A stretch of DNA of 10,739 nt. It comes from Pseudomonadota bacterium. GTDB taxonomy: Bacteria > Pseudomonadota > Alphaproteobacteria > Rhizobiales > Xanthobacteraceae. Every line of letters starts with the position of its first letter. Positions within the stretch are counted from its first letter, which is position 1. Positions 1-6,552 of this stretch are shown here, in pieces. The notes below the pieces were generated by a model that did not search any database, was not told the DNA's origin, and saw only the letters and a list, made by a program, of their open reading frames with translations. A program made the translations under genes and the position numbers. The stretch is taken from positions 1-10,739 of the forward strand of contig JAEZEY010000347.1 of the NCBI GenBank assembly GCA_023432845.1, read 5' to 3'.

Positions 1-25
1 GGTCGATGACGAAGTCACCCCACCC

Positions 26-67
26 CGCCATGCTTCGCATGGCGACCCTCCCCCTCCAGGGGAGGGT
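26..67 (-). repeat. Two adjacent hairpins downstream of serC (REP-like, possible terminator)
   Basis: Two perfect inverted repeats lie directly side by side. The first pairs CGCCATGC (26-33) with GCATGGCG (37-44) around a 3-nt loop. The second pairs ACCCTCCCC (45-53) with GGGGAGGGT (59-67) around a 5-nt loop. They start 13 bases beyond the serC stop codon and would fold in the serC mRNA. There is no T tract, so Rho-independent termination is not obvious; an RNA-stabilising or REP-type role is as likely. From memory, palindromes of this CCCTCCCC/GGGGAGGG type recur between genes in Bradyrhizobium-related genomes. The structure is seen; the function is inferred. Confidence 0.7.
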
Positions 68-79
68 AAGGCGAGAGAC

Positions 80-1252
80 TTACGCCGCCTTGGGCAGCGC
101 GGCCTTGGCCTGTTCGAAGGCCCAGTCGAGCCACGGCGTCAGTGCTTCGACGTCCTTGGTCTCGATGGTGGCACCGCACCAGATGCGCAGACCCGGCGGC
201 GCGTCGCGGTAATACGCGATGTCGTAGGCAACGCCTTCCTTCTCGAGCATCGAGGCGATGCCTTTCGCGAAAGCCGCCTGCTCGTCGAGCGTCAGTTTGG
301 TCACGGCCGGATCGGCAACCACCAGACATACCGAGGTGTTGGAACGCGTCTCGGGCTTCTTCGCCAGATGATCGATCCACGCCGTCTTGGCGACCCAGTC
401 GGCCAGCAGCTTGGCGTTGGCGTCCGAGCGCGCCTGCAAACCTTTCAGACCGCCGACAGACTTCGCCCAGTTGAGCGCATCGAGATAGTCCTCGACGCAC
501 AGCATCGACGGCGTGTTGATGGTCTCGCCGATGAAGATGCCATCGATCAGCTTGCCGCCCTTGGTCATGCGGAAAATCTTCGGCAGCGGCCAGGCCGGCT
601 TGTAGGTCTCGAGACGTTCGACGGCGCGTGGCGACAGGATGAGCATGCCGTGTGCGCCCTCGCCGCCCAGCACCTTCTGCCATGAGAAGGTGACGACATC
701 GAGCTTGGTGAAATCGAGATTCTGCGCGAACGCCGCCGAAGTGGCGTCGCACATGGTGAGACCTTCACGGTTTGCCGGAATCCAGTCGCCATTCGGCACG
801 CGCACGCCGGAGGTGGTGCCGTTCCAGGTGAAGACGACGTCGGACTTGAAGTCGATCTTCGACAGATCCGGCAATTCACCGTAAGCGGCTTTGAGCTCGG
901 TGACGTCCTTCAGCTTGAGCTGCTTGACGACGTCGGTGACCCAGCCTTCGCCGAAGGATTCCCAGGCCAGCATGGTGACGGGGCGCGCGCCAAGCATCGA
1001 CCACAGCGCCATTTCGACGGCGCCGGTATCGGAGGCGGGCACGATGCCGATCTTGTAATCGGCGGGAACGTTGAGAATCTCGCGCGTCAGATCGATGGCC
1101 TGCTTGAGCTTGGCCTTACCGATCTTGGCGCGGTGGGAGCGGCCGAGGGCCGCGTCTTTGAGGGCTTGGAGGGTCCAGCCGGGGCGCTTGGCGCAGGGGC
1201 CGGACGAAAATTGCGGGTTTACCGGCCGCACGCCGGGCTTCGTCGCTGTCAT
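80..1252 (-). CDS. serC: Phosphoserine aminotransferase (SerC)
   Basis: A 390-residue PLP enzyme that makes O-phospho-L-serine from 3-phosphohydroxypyruvate and glutamate, the second step of serine synthesis; it can also act in the DXP-dependent pyridoxal phosphate route. Visible family marks are the GRSHR motif (37-41), the NGTTSGV substrate loop (144-150), CDATSA with PLP-contacting D169, the SWQK motif with Schiff-base lysine K193, and NTPS (246-249). Its length matches the alphaproteobacterial SerC form, about 30 residues longer than the E. coli type. The ATG at 1252 is preceded by GGAAGGA with suitable spacing. In related genomes serC is commonly followed by serA, which would lie left of the window; this cannot be seen here. 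The leader carries small hairpins (see 1256-1292). Confidence 0.96.
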   Translation of the reverse strand: MTATKPGVRPVNPQFSSGPCAKRPGWTLQALKDAALGRSHRAKIGKAKLKQAIDLTREILNVPADYKIGIVPASDTGAVEMALWSMLGARPVTMLAWESFGEGWVTDVVKQLKLKDVTELKAAYGELPDLSKIDFKSDVVFTWNGTTSGVRVPNGDWIPANREGLTMCDATSAAFAQNLDFTKLDVVTFSWQKVLGGEGAHGMLILSPRAVERLETYKPAWPLPKIFRMTKGGKLIDGIFIGETINTPSMLCVEDYLDALNWAKSVGGLKGLQARSDANAKLLADWVAKTAWIDHLAKKPETRSNTSVCLVVADPAVTKLTLDEQAAFAKGIASMLEKEGVAYDIAYYRDAPPGLRIWCGATIETKDVEALTPWLDWAFEQAKAALPKAA

Positions 1253-1255
1253 AGC

Positions 1256-1292
1256 CTATCCTTCCAGATAGAAGCCCCTCGTTGGGGAGGGG
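1256..1292 (-). other. Hairpins in the serC leader, one overlapping the ribosome-binding site
   Basis: Read on the minus strand, the serC leader has a stem pairing 1287-1292 with 1275-1280 (CCCCTC/GAGGGG, 6-nt loop). Nearer the start, a 5-bp stem pairs 1267-1271 with 1256-1260 (CTATC/GATAG). The purine-rich Shine-Dalgarno stretch (1258-1265) lies in the loop and one arm of this second stem. The stem is short and may be chance. The first resembles the CCCCTCC-type palindromes at the left edge of the window. Confidence 0.35.
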
Positions 1293-1323
1293 TGTCCCAC
1301 TAACGGAGATAGTCGATCAGCCC

Positions 1324-1341
1324 CCGCCGGTCAACCGGCGG
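1324..1341 (-). terminator. GC-rich hairpin downstream of the first omp gene
   Basis: A perfect 8-bp inverted repeat, CCGCCGGT (1324-1331) with ACCGGCGG (1334-1341), separated by 2 nt (so a 7-bp stem with a 4-nt loop in practice). It lies about 64 bases past the stop codon of the outer-membrane gene and before the serC start. No T run follows on the minus strand, so it is only a weak terminator candidate and may instead protect the mRNA end. Confidence 0.4.
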
Positions 1342-1404
1342 CGTATGTCTTCAATAGGAGGGATACGGCATTCAGCCATGCGCAGGCGGCATTGCGCGCC
1401 AGTA

Positions 1405-2124
1405 TCAGTTCAGATCGTCGAAATTCCAACGCAGGCCGACACGGACTTCGTGATTGGCAATGCCCTTGAGCGTCAAGGCGCCGGAGGTACCGGTACCGGT
1501 CGTGACGTCGCCGAGACTGAGATAGCGGTAACCGACGTCGATCTGCATGTTCGGCGCGACCCGATAGGCCACACCGCCCATCGCCGCCCAGGCGACATTC
1601 CATTGACTGCGCGAGGTGTCGCCGCCAAACGGCGGCGTGACCGTGCTCTGGTAGTCGGTGATCTCCAGGCGCGCGCCGCCGACGCCGCCGCCGACATAGG
1701 GCGTGACGCCGTACCAGGTTGCGAGATCGAGGTAGCCATTGACCATGGCCGTCACGACCGACACCTTCGCGGTGGTGTCGTTCGTCGTGACGGTGGTCGA
1801 TTCATATTTCATATTCGAGGCGCCATCGACGGTGAGATCGACGCGCAGCCAGTCGGACTTGACGCCGACGCCGAGGCCGCCCCCGTAGGAAGTGCCGAGC
1901 TTGGCGTTGGCGGGTTCGGGAAAACCGGGGGCCGGATCGGCGCCGCGAACGGTGCCCCAGCGATAGTTCAGATCGCCGCGCAGATACCAGCCGGAGAGAC
2001 TGCTCGGCGCCTTCTCTCGGTAGATGGGCGGCGGCAGATTATCGGGCATGTCCGCGGCGTTGGCGGCCGTTACGACGACCGCGAGGCCCGCACCCATCAT
2101 CACCGACTTGATTACCGGACCCAT
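1405..2124 (-). CDS. Outer-membrane beta-barrel protein, Omp25/Omp31-like (porin family)
   Basis: A 239-residue exported protein. It has a Sec signal peptide (residues 1 to about 23, hydrophobic core GAGLAVVVTA, ending ANA before ADMP). A glycine- and aromatic-rich domain follows, with alternating beta-strand patterns, as in the OMP_b-brl family of 8-stranded barrels. Marks shared with the neighbour at 2258-3121 are SGWYLRG (44-50), a TPYVGGGVG strand (141-149), YRYLSLGD (199-206) and a C-terminal strand HEVRVGLRWNF (225-235). The protein ends close after that last strand, as such barrels normally do. The ATG at 2124 has GGAG seven bases upstream. In rhizobia and Brucella such proteins are abundant surface or structural OMPs; the specific role here is unknown. 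A CtrA-like site lies 70-86 bases upstream of the start. Confidence 0.88.
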   Translation of the reverse strand: MGPVIKSVMMGAGLAVVVTAANAADMPDNLPPPIYREKAPSSLSGWYLRGDLNYRWGTVRGADPAPGFPEPANAKLGTSYGGGLGVGVKSDWLRVDLTVDGASNMKYESTTVTTNDTTAKVSVVTAMVNGYLDLATWYGVTPYVGGGVGGARLEITDYQSTVTPPFGGDTSRSQWNVAWAAMGGVAYRVAPNMQIDVGYRYLSLGDVTTGTGTSGALTLKGIANHEVRVGLRWNFDDLN

Positions 2125-2193
2125 TGACTAACTCCTTCGCGGCCGTTGCCGCGTTACGCTCTCAGCTTTCCGCACCAGTCTGCCGGACTTGGG

Positions 2194-2210
2194 TTAAATC
2201 GCGCTTAACC
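2194..2210 (-). promoter_or_regulatory. Candidate CtrA-binding site upstream of the first omp gene
   Basis: TTAA (2194-2197), seven bases, then TTAACC (2205-2210), an exact fit to the TTAA-N7-TTAA(C) CtrA consensus known from Caulobacter and Brucella. The site is itself a dyad (GGTTAA...TTAACC), so it reads the same way on both strands. It lies in the 133-bp gap between the two omp genes, 70-86 bases upstream of the ATG at 2124. No convincing -10 element was found downstream. The motif is seen; CtrA control is inferred. Confidence 0.5.
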
Positions 2211-2257
2211 AAGAATTTTCACCATGACGGCGCGTCGTTAACTTCGGCCGCGTGGCG

Positions 2258-3121
2258 TCATCCCCTGCTCTGCAGCGGCGGCTGCATATAGACCGGCGGC
2301 GGTGGCGCATAGACCGGCGGCGGCGCGTAATAGACGGGCGCCGGACGCGAGAACGTCTCGACGCTGTCAAAGTTGAAGCGCAGGCCTAGCATGATGTCGT
2401 GCGACACCAGCTTGTCGAACGTGAATGGCCGACCATTGGCATTACTGCCGTCAAACGATTGACCGGTCCCTGTCTCGGCCTTGCCGAGATTGAGATAGCG
2501 ATAGGCAAGTTCGACGCTAAAGTTTGGCGTGACCTTATAGGCTACGCCGGCATGCAGCGCCCATGCGAAGTTAAATTTGCTGCCGCTCTCGGCATAGTAG
2601 ACGCCGCCGGTCGGCGTGTTGACGTCCATAAAGCTGGAGATCGTGTTGTACGCGAAGCCGACGCCGGCACCGACGAATGGCGTTAGCCTATTCCAGGTGC
2701 CGAGATCGGCATACGCATTGACAAGGCCCACCCATTCCTTCTTTCGACCGCGATATTCGTTGCTGCCGCCTGGGTAAGTGCCGTAGCCGTGGTAATTGGC
2801 GCTGCCGCGATATTCGCCGGTGATATCGAAACGCAGCCACTCGTTGAAATAGTAACCGACGCCGGCGCCAAAGAACGGCGCCGAATCAAAGCCGTCATCT
2901 ACATGCGTGTAGGGTCGCTCGCTGAACGCCGGATGATTCAGCGTGGCCTGCTGATTGCTCATGCCGACATAACCGCGCAGATACCAGCCGGAGAACTCCT
3001 CGATCACCGGCACGGGCTGCGGCACGTAGATTGGTTGCGGCGCGTAGTCGGCCGCCTGCGCCGAAGCCGCAGCGAGCGATGCGATCGCCACGCCGGCAAA
3101 CAATTTCAGACGCGCAAACAT
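2258..3121 (-). CDS. Outer-membrane beta-barrel protein with proline-rich tail, Omp25/Omp31-like
   Basis: A 287-residue paralogue of the gene at 1405-2124. The signal peptide is residues 1 to about 23 (MFARLKLFAG... ending AQA), followed by a proline-rich linker (about 27-39) and a barrel domain with SGWYLRG at exactly the same position (44-50), TPFVGAGVG (147-155), YRYLNLG (208-214) and a last strand HDIMLGLRFNFD (241-252). Unusually, about 35 further residues follow that strand, rich in P, Y and V (260-282). The ATG at 3121 is preferred because GAGGG lies eight bases upstream; an in-frame GTG at 3136 has no ribosome-binding site. Function beyond an outer-membrane barrel is unknown. A perfect TTAA-N7-TTAA motif lies 69-85 bases upstream. 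Confidence 0.85.
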   Translation of the reverse strand: MFARLKLFAGVAIASLAAASAQAADYAPQPIYVPQPVPVIEEFSGWYLRGYVGMSNQQATLNHPAFSERPYTHVDDGFDSAPFFGAGVGYYFNEWLRFDITGEYRGSANYHGYGTYPGGSNEYRGRKKEWVGLVNAYADLGTWNRLTPFVGAGVGFAYNTISSFMDVNTPTGGVYYAESGSKFNFAWALHAGVAYKVTPNFSVELAYRYLNLGKAETGTGQSFDGSNANGRPFTFDKLVSHDIMLGLRFNFDSVETFSRPAPVYYAPPPVYAPPPPVYMQPPLQSRG

Positions 3122-3189
3122 GCCGTCATCCCTCACTGATTCATCACGCGCGACGTGACGAAAGACGAGGCGACGATGGCACCAAATCC

Positions 3190-3206
3190 TTAAGTGCCTC
3201 TTAACC
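3190..3206 (-). promoter_or_regulatory. Candidate CtrA-binding site upstream of the second omp gene
   Basis: TTAA (3190-3193), seven bases, then TTAACC (3201-3206), again an exact fit to the CtrA consensus. It lies 69-85 bases upstream of the ATG at 3121, nearly the same distance as the matching site of the downstream paralogue. Further TTAAC repeats lie just beyond it (3211-3233). CtrA occupancy is inferred from the motif and its position only. Confidence 0.5.
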
Positions 3207-3210
3207 CTGT

Positions 3211-3233
3211 TTTTTAACGATGATTTTTAACGA
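3211..3233. repeat. Direct repeat TTTTTAACGA, 13-bp period
   Basis: TTTTTAACGA occurs at 3211-3220 and again at 3224-3233. With the adjacent candidate CtrA box this makes four TTAA tetramers starting at 3190, 3201, 3214 and 3227 in an otherwise GC-rich genome. They may be extra half-sites, or simply AT-rich promoter DNA upstream of the outer-membrane gene. Confidence 0.5.
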
Positions 3234-3334
3234 AGTGATGCGTCGCGCCGGTTCCATAGCGACGAGGCACGCATAGCGAATCGTATCTTTAAGATTTGTT
3301 TACGACTGTGGCGGCGCGGAAACCGCGCGGCGTA

Positions 3335-3586
3335 TTAGCGCTGGGTGGCGCGACGAGCCCAATCGTGACTGACGAGTTGCTGGGCCAGGTTGACGAGCGA
3401 CTGGCGGGCCACCTGATCCTCGATGGCGAGGAACGCTTCCATCAGGACGATGGCTTCCTTCATGCGCGGATCGTCCTTGCTGCCGGGCTCTGCTGCGATA
3501 TGGCAGCCTTGATCGCGGCCGCATTCCTTCAGTTTGCTTTCAAGCGGAATGACGTTGCCGGCCGTGGGAGACTCTAGGTGGCTCAT
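3335..3586 (-). CDS. Small uncharacterised protein, 83 residues
   Basis: I do not recognise this protein firmly. The ATG at 3586 is chosen because AGGAAG lies just upstream; a TTG four codons earlier has no support. The product is soluble, with no signal peptide or membrane segment. The N-terminal third holds two cysteines and a histidine (C22, C28, H29). The C-terminal half is predicted amphipathic helix, with the pattern EAFLAIEDQVARQSLVNLAQQL (split: EAFLAIEDQVA 50-60, RQSLVNLAQQL 61-71). This resembles the short helical tail seen after the HTH domain in some Rhizobiales XRE regulators, but no HTH is present here. It is transcribed divergently from the LysR gene, so it is a possible target of that regulator. 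Coding status is likely but not certain. Confidence 0.55.
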   Translation of the reverse strand: MSHLESPTAGNVIPLESKLKECGRDQGCHIAAEPGSKDDPRMKEAIVLMEAFLAIEDQVARQSLVNLAQQLVSHDWARRATQR

Positions 3587-3814
3587 GACTTCCTGCAATG
3601 CGCGATAACTCGTTCGCGTTGGTCTCCAGCCGCGAGTGCCAGCCTCCGGCCGTGAAGGTATCTGGCACCCCCTCGGGGCCCTCTCCGGTTCGCCGAAGGA
3701 CGAGCGTCAATCGAATTCGTCCCCGCAACCATTCATTGAGAATGCTGACAGGTCGCCTCTTTGTCATTAGTCGGGATATCGCCTTTTGTAAGATTGCATC
3801 TCATAATCAGCGAC
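3587..3814. other. Divergent intergenic region before the LysR gene, with inverted repeat
   Basis: This 228-bp spacer separates two divergent genes. It holds an inverted repeat, GTGCCAG (3636-3642) with CTGGCAC (3662-3668), spaced by 19 bases, which could be a hairpin or an operator. Toward the LysR gene there is TTGTCA (3761-3766), a good -35 match, but no well-spaced -10. TAAGAT (3789-3794) is nearby at a poor distance. I could not identify a clear LysR T-N11-A operator. Confidence 0.35.
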
Positions 3815-4717
3815 ATGGAACTGCGGCACCTCAAATATTTTACCGCCGTCGCCGAAGAGCTTCATTTCGGCCGCGCCGCCGCACGCCTCAATATTTCCGC
3901 GCCGACGCTGAGCCACCAGATCCTCGCGCTTGAGAGCATGCTCGGTGCCAAGCTGTTCTTGCGCCGTACAAAAAGCACGGTAACGCTGACCCAGACCGGC
4001 AAGCGTTTTCTTGTCGAGGCCTATGCGACGCTCAAGCAAGCCGCCAACGCCGAACTCATCGGCCGTCGCGCTGCACGTGGCGACATCGGCTCGATCGCGC
4101 TCGGCTACGTCTTCTCCGCGGGCATGAGCGGCTTCCTGTCGCGGCAACTGTTCGCCTTCCGCGAAAAGCATCCTGATGTTTCGTTACAACTGCGGCGAGC
4201 GGTGACTTTCGAGCAGTTTAGAGCGCTCACCGACGACACGCTCGACATCGGTTTCACCGCCGCGCCGCAGAATTATCCGACTGGCCTTACCGGCTTCATC
4301 GTCGACCGACAGCCCTTCCACGTGGCCATCCCAGAGAGCAATCCGGTCGCCAAACTCAAGCGCGTCACGCCCGCCGATATCGCCAATGAGCCCTTTGTCG
4401 CCGTCTCGCTGGAGATGGAAGTCGGCTTCGGCGGCGGTAACATTGCCGCCATCACGCCGCCGGGCAAATCGCTGCGCATCGTGGAACGCGGACCCGATAT
4501 CTTCTCCGTTCTCACGCTTTGCGCGGCGGGCGCCGGCTTGAGCGTGATGTCGGAGCCAATGACCGCCGTCAGAATACCCGGCCTGGTGTTTCGGAAGGTG
4601 GAAGGCGCCGCTCGCGGTTTCGATCTCGCGCTGGTTCACCGCCGCAATGAAGCGGCGCCGGCGGTCCGTTCCTTCATCGATTTTGTCCGCACGCGCGTTC
4701 GCGCCAAGACAGCTTAG
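3815..4717 (+). CDS. LysR-family transcriptional regulator
   Basis: A 300-residue LTTR with the usual layout: an N-terminal winged HTH (about 1-60, MELRHLKYFTAVAEE then HFGRAAARLNISAPTLSHQI) and a C-terminal periplasmic-binding-like effector domain (about 90-295). The HTH opening is of the CatM/BenM/CbbR-like group, often tied to aromatic or organic-acid metabolism. The ATG at 3815 gives the standard length and starts exactly at the MELRHL family opening; an upstream TTG at 3761 would add 18 unrelated residues. The ribosome-binding site is weak. The gene is divergent from the 83-residue protein and convergent with the dienelactone hydrolase-like gene, overlapping it by 4 bp at the stop codons. 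Its targets are probably one of these neighbours, by context only. The inducer is unknown. Confidence 0.93.
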   Translation: MELRHLKYFTAVAEELHFGRAAARLNISAPTLSHQILALESMLGAKLFLRRTKSTVTLTQTGKRFLVEAYATLKQAANAELIGRRAARGDIGSIALGYVFSAGMSGFLSRQLFAFREKHPDVSLQLRRAVTFEQFRALTDDTLDIGFTAAPQNYPTGLTGFIVDRQPFHVAIPESNPVAKLKRVTPADIANEPFVAVSLEMEVGFGGGNIAAITPPGKSLRIVERGPDIFSVLTLCAAGAGLSVMSEPMTAVRIPGLVFRKVEGAARGFDLALVHRRNEAAPAVRSFIDFVRTRVRAKTA

Positions 4718-5508
4718 GACTTGCCTGGACCGACCGCCTGGCCCTGCCCTTTGAGCTGACGCGCGAACATCGCAAAGGTCTCGCGCCAGTCGATTGCGGT
4801 CGCTGCGGCGTCGTGCACGTCCCGATCCGGCATCGAATAACCGTGATGCGCGCCTTCATGCACATGGCTGTGACAAACGAGACCCTCGCCGCCGTCGCAG
4901 GCCGCATCCAGCGCCGCAACGATCTCCGGTGCACTGGAGCGATCGAACTCGCCATGGCCGAAATAGACTTCGCCCTTCATGCGATCGATCAACCGGTGAA
5001 CCGAGTCCGGGGCATCGGTCACCAGCAGCGTGCCGTGCAGGCTGCTGACCGCGCGGAAACGGTCGGGAAAGGCTTGCGCGGCAAAGAACGCGATGCGGCC
5101 GCCGAGACAAAAACCGACCGTGCCGACTGGGCCCGCGCTCACCGGCTTGTCGCGCGCAAAATCGAATATCGCCACGACATCCGTCTCGACCATCTGCCGC
5201 GTCAGTCCGCGGGCCAGCGCCAGCATTTCCGTCTTGAGATCTTCCGGCAGTGTATCGAACGATACCGTGCGCCCATCGGCATTGCGCCGTTCGTAACGGA
5301 TCCTGCCCTTGCGATAGAAGAGGTTGGGTAGCACACAATAGTAGCCCTGCTCAGCGACCTTGCGCGCAAGCTCGAACAGTTCCTCGCGCAGCCCCCAAAT
5401 GTCCATGAACATGATGACGAGCGGAAACGGCCCCTGCCCGCTGGGTGAAGCGGCATAGGCGTCCATGATCCCGTCCGCGGTGACGATATCGACGGCGTTG
5501 GCATTCAT
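4714..5508 (-). CDS. Dienelactone hydrolase-family protein
   Basis: A 264-residue cytoplasmic alpha/beta hydrolase of the DLH family. The Cys-Asp-His triad is complete: nucleophile C134 in the elbow GFCLGG (133-138 region), acid D189 in GHGEFD, and H222 in GAHHGY. The strand-turn MDIWGL (35-40) sits where carboxymethylenebutenolidase ClcD has its E36 region. Classical members open dienelactone to maleylacetate in chloroaromatic breakdown, but this broader branch includes esterases of unknown substrate, so no gene symbol is given. The ATG at 5508 follows the Bug-protein stop by 10 bp with no clear Shine-Dalgarno, suggesting translational coupling. Its stop codon overlaps that of the LysR gene. 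Confidence 0.88.
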   Translation of the reverse strand: MNANAVDIVTADGIMDAYAASPSGQGPFPLVIMFMDIWGLREELFELARKVAEQGYYCVLPNLFYRKGRIRYERRNADGRTVSFDTLPEDLKTEMLALARGLTRQMVETDVVAIFDFARDKPVSAGPVGTVGFCLGGRIAFFAAQAFPDRFRAVSSLHGTLLVTDAPDSVHRLIDRMKGEVYFGHGEFDRSSAPEIVAALDAACDGGEGLVCHSHVHEGAHHGYSMPDRDVHDAAATAIDWRETFAMFARQLKGQGQAVGPGKS

Positions 5509-5518
5509 GATGAGTGGA

Positions 5519-6502
5519 CTATTTCGAACTGGCGGATTCCAGGCGCGTCACGATCGCAGCCCAGGTTTTGCGGTCTTCTGCCATCTGTTTCGTGACGCGT
5601 TCCGGCGGCCCGCCCCACGGCGTCATGCCGATGTCGGCGAACGCCTTCTTGGTCTCCGGCTTTTTCAAAAATGCATCGATTGCGGCATTGAGCTTGGCAA
5701 TGATCGGTTTCGGCGTGCCGGCCGGCGCATAAATCGCGTTCCAAGTGGCGCAGGTAATGTCGACACCGGCCTGCTTCAGCGTCGGAACATCGGGCACGGC
5801 GTCGAGGCGTTCGTCGCTCGAAATAGCCAGCACCTTGGCCGAGATCGAGCTGGGACCGAAGGCCGGCGTGCCCGCTTCGAGCTGGCCGCCGAGCAGATCC
5901 TGCACGATCTGCGTCGAGCCGCGATACGAAATGAAGTTGCCTTCGATGCCGAGTTTTTCGGCCAGCAGCACGCCGCAATAAAGCCCCATGGTGCCGGGCC
6001 CTGGATGGCCGATATTGAGCTTGTTGCCCTGCTTGGCGGCATAGGCCTTCAGTTCGGCCACCGTCGATACACCGATCTTCGGCGAGGCCAGCACGCCATT
6101 TGGCGTCGCGCCGGTCAAGATGACGGGTTCGAAGTCCTTGTCCGGATCGACGTCGAAGCTCTTGTCGATAAGCGGGCGGAACACCATGGGCCCGATCGCC
6201 GAGACGACGAAATTATAGCCATCGGGCGCCATGCGGCTCACGGTCTGCAGACCGAGCAGACCGGCGCCGCCGACTTTGGTTTCAACCACGAAGGTCTGAC
6301 CCAGCGTCTCTGTCAGGTGCTGCGCGATGGCGCGCGCGGCGAAGTCCATCATGCCGCCGCCGGGAAACGTCTGGGTGATCGTGACCGTGCGGGCGGGCCA
6401 TTCCTGCGCGGCGGCGGGCTGCGGCAGCCAGACGACAGCGGCGACCAGCGCGATCAATTTCCAGCGTAAGAAAATACCAACACGAACGACTCTGCCGAGC
6501 AT
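5519..6502 (-). CDS. Bug/TctC-family tripartite tricarboxylate-type solute-binding protein
   Basis: A 327-residue periplasmic binding protein. It has a Sec signal peptide (basic residues, core LIALVAAVVWL, AAA near residue 32, then QEWPARTV). Family marks are FPGGGMMD (46-53), the loop that grips the ligand carboxylate; YRGSTQIVQDLLGGQLEA (193-210); PTLKQAG (240-246); and GTPKPIIAKLNAAI (262-275). Bug proteins bind small carboxylates or amides, but the ligand cannot be predicted. No tctA/tctB membrane genes are present in the window, so it is an orphan as many Bug proteins are. The ATG at 6502 is preferred: it has a GGGGG stretch upstream and a normal signal peptide, while earlier starts (6538 ATG, 6565 TTG) lie in or before a terminator hairpin. 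It probably forms an operon with the hydrolase gene. Confidence 0.92.
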   Translation of the reverse strand: MLGRVVRVGIFLRWKLIALVAAVVWLPQPAAAQEWPARTVTITQTFPGGGMMDFAARAIAQHLTETLGQTFVVETKVGGAGLLGLQTVSRMAPDGYNFVVSAIGPMVFRPLIDKSFDVDPDKDFEPVILTGATPNGVLASPKIGVSTVAELKAYAAKQGNKLNIGHPGPGTMGLYCGVLLAEKLGIEGNFISYRGSTQIVQDLLGGQLEAGTPAFGPSSISAKVLAISSDERLDAVPDVPTLKQAGVDITCATWNAIYAPAGTPKPIIAKLNAAIDAFLKKPETKKAFADIGMTPWGGPPERVTKQMAEDRKTWAAIVTRLESASSK

Positions 6503-6515
6503 CGAACGCCCCCGT

Positions 6516-6552
6516 AAAAAAAGACCCCAGCGCGCCATCACACGCCGGAGTC
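6516..6552 (-). terminator. Intrinsic terminator after the bfd-bfr operon, just before the Bug gene
   Basis: On the minus strand GACTCCGGCGTG (6552 to 6541) can pair over 12 positions, counting G-U wobbles, with CGCGCTGGGGTC (6534 to 6523) around the loop TGATGG. Seven T residues follow at once (6522-6516). This is a textbook Rho-independent terminator. It lies 62 bp past the bfr stop and only 13 bp before the Bug-gene ATG, so it both closes bfr transcription and could attenuate the Bug gene. The perfect AGGAGG at 6556-6561 is too far from any in-frame ATG to be its ribosome-binding site. Confidence 0.75.

Noticed and set aside
1282..2127. A 281-codon open frame on the plus strand, antisense to the first omp gene
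   Set aside because: No signal peptide or domain; the minus strand encodes a convincing outer-membrane barrel with ribosome-binding site.
3122..3136. GTG start at 3136 for the second omp gene
   Set aside because: It has no ribosome-binding site, and the GAGGG for the ATG at 3121 overlaps that GTG.
3285..3295. Palindrome ATCTTTAAGAT as an operator
   Set aside because: It is short and AT-rich, 164 bp or more upstream of the nearest start, and matches no operator I can name; chance is likely.
3761..3814. Upstream TTG start for the LysR gene
   Set aside because: It adds 18 residues unlike the family; the ATG at 3815 opens exactly with the conserved MELRHL and gives the standard 300 residues.
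5465..6469. A 334-codon open frame on the plus strand, antisense to the Bug-protein gene
   Set aside because: No family motif, biased R/H/D/A composition, and the opposite strand is a clear Bug protein with signal peptide.
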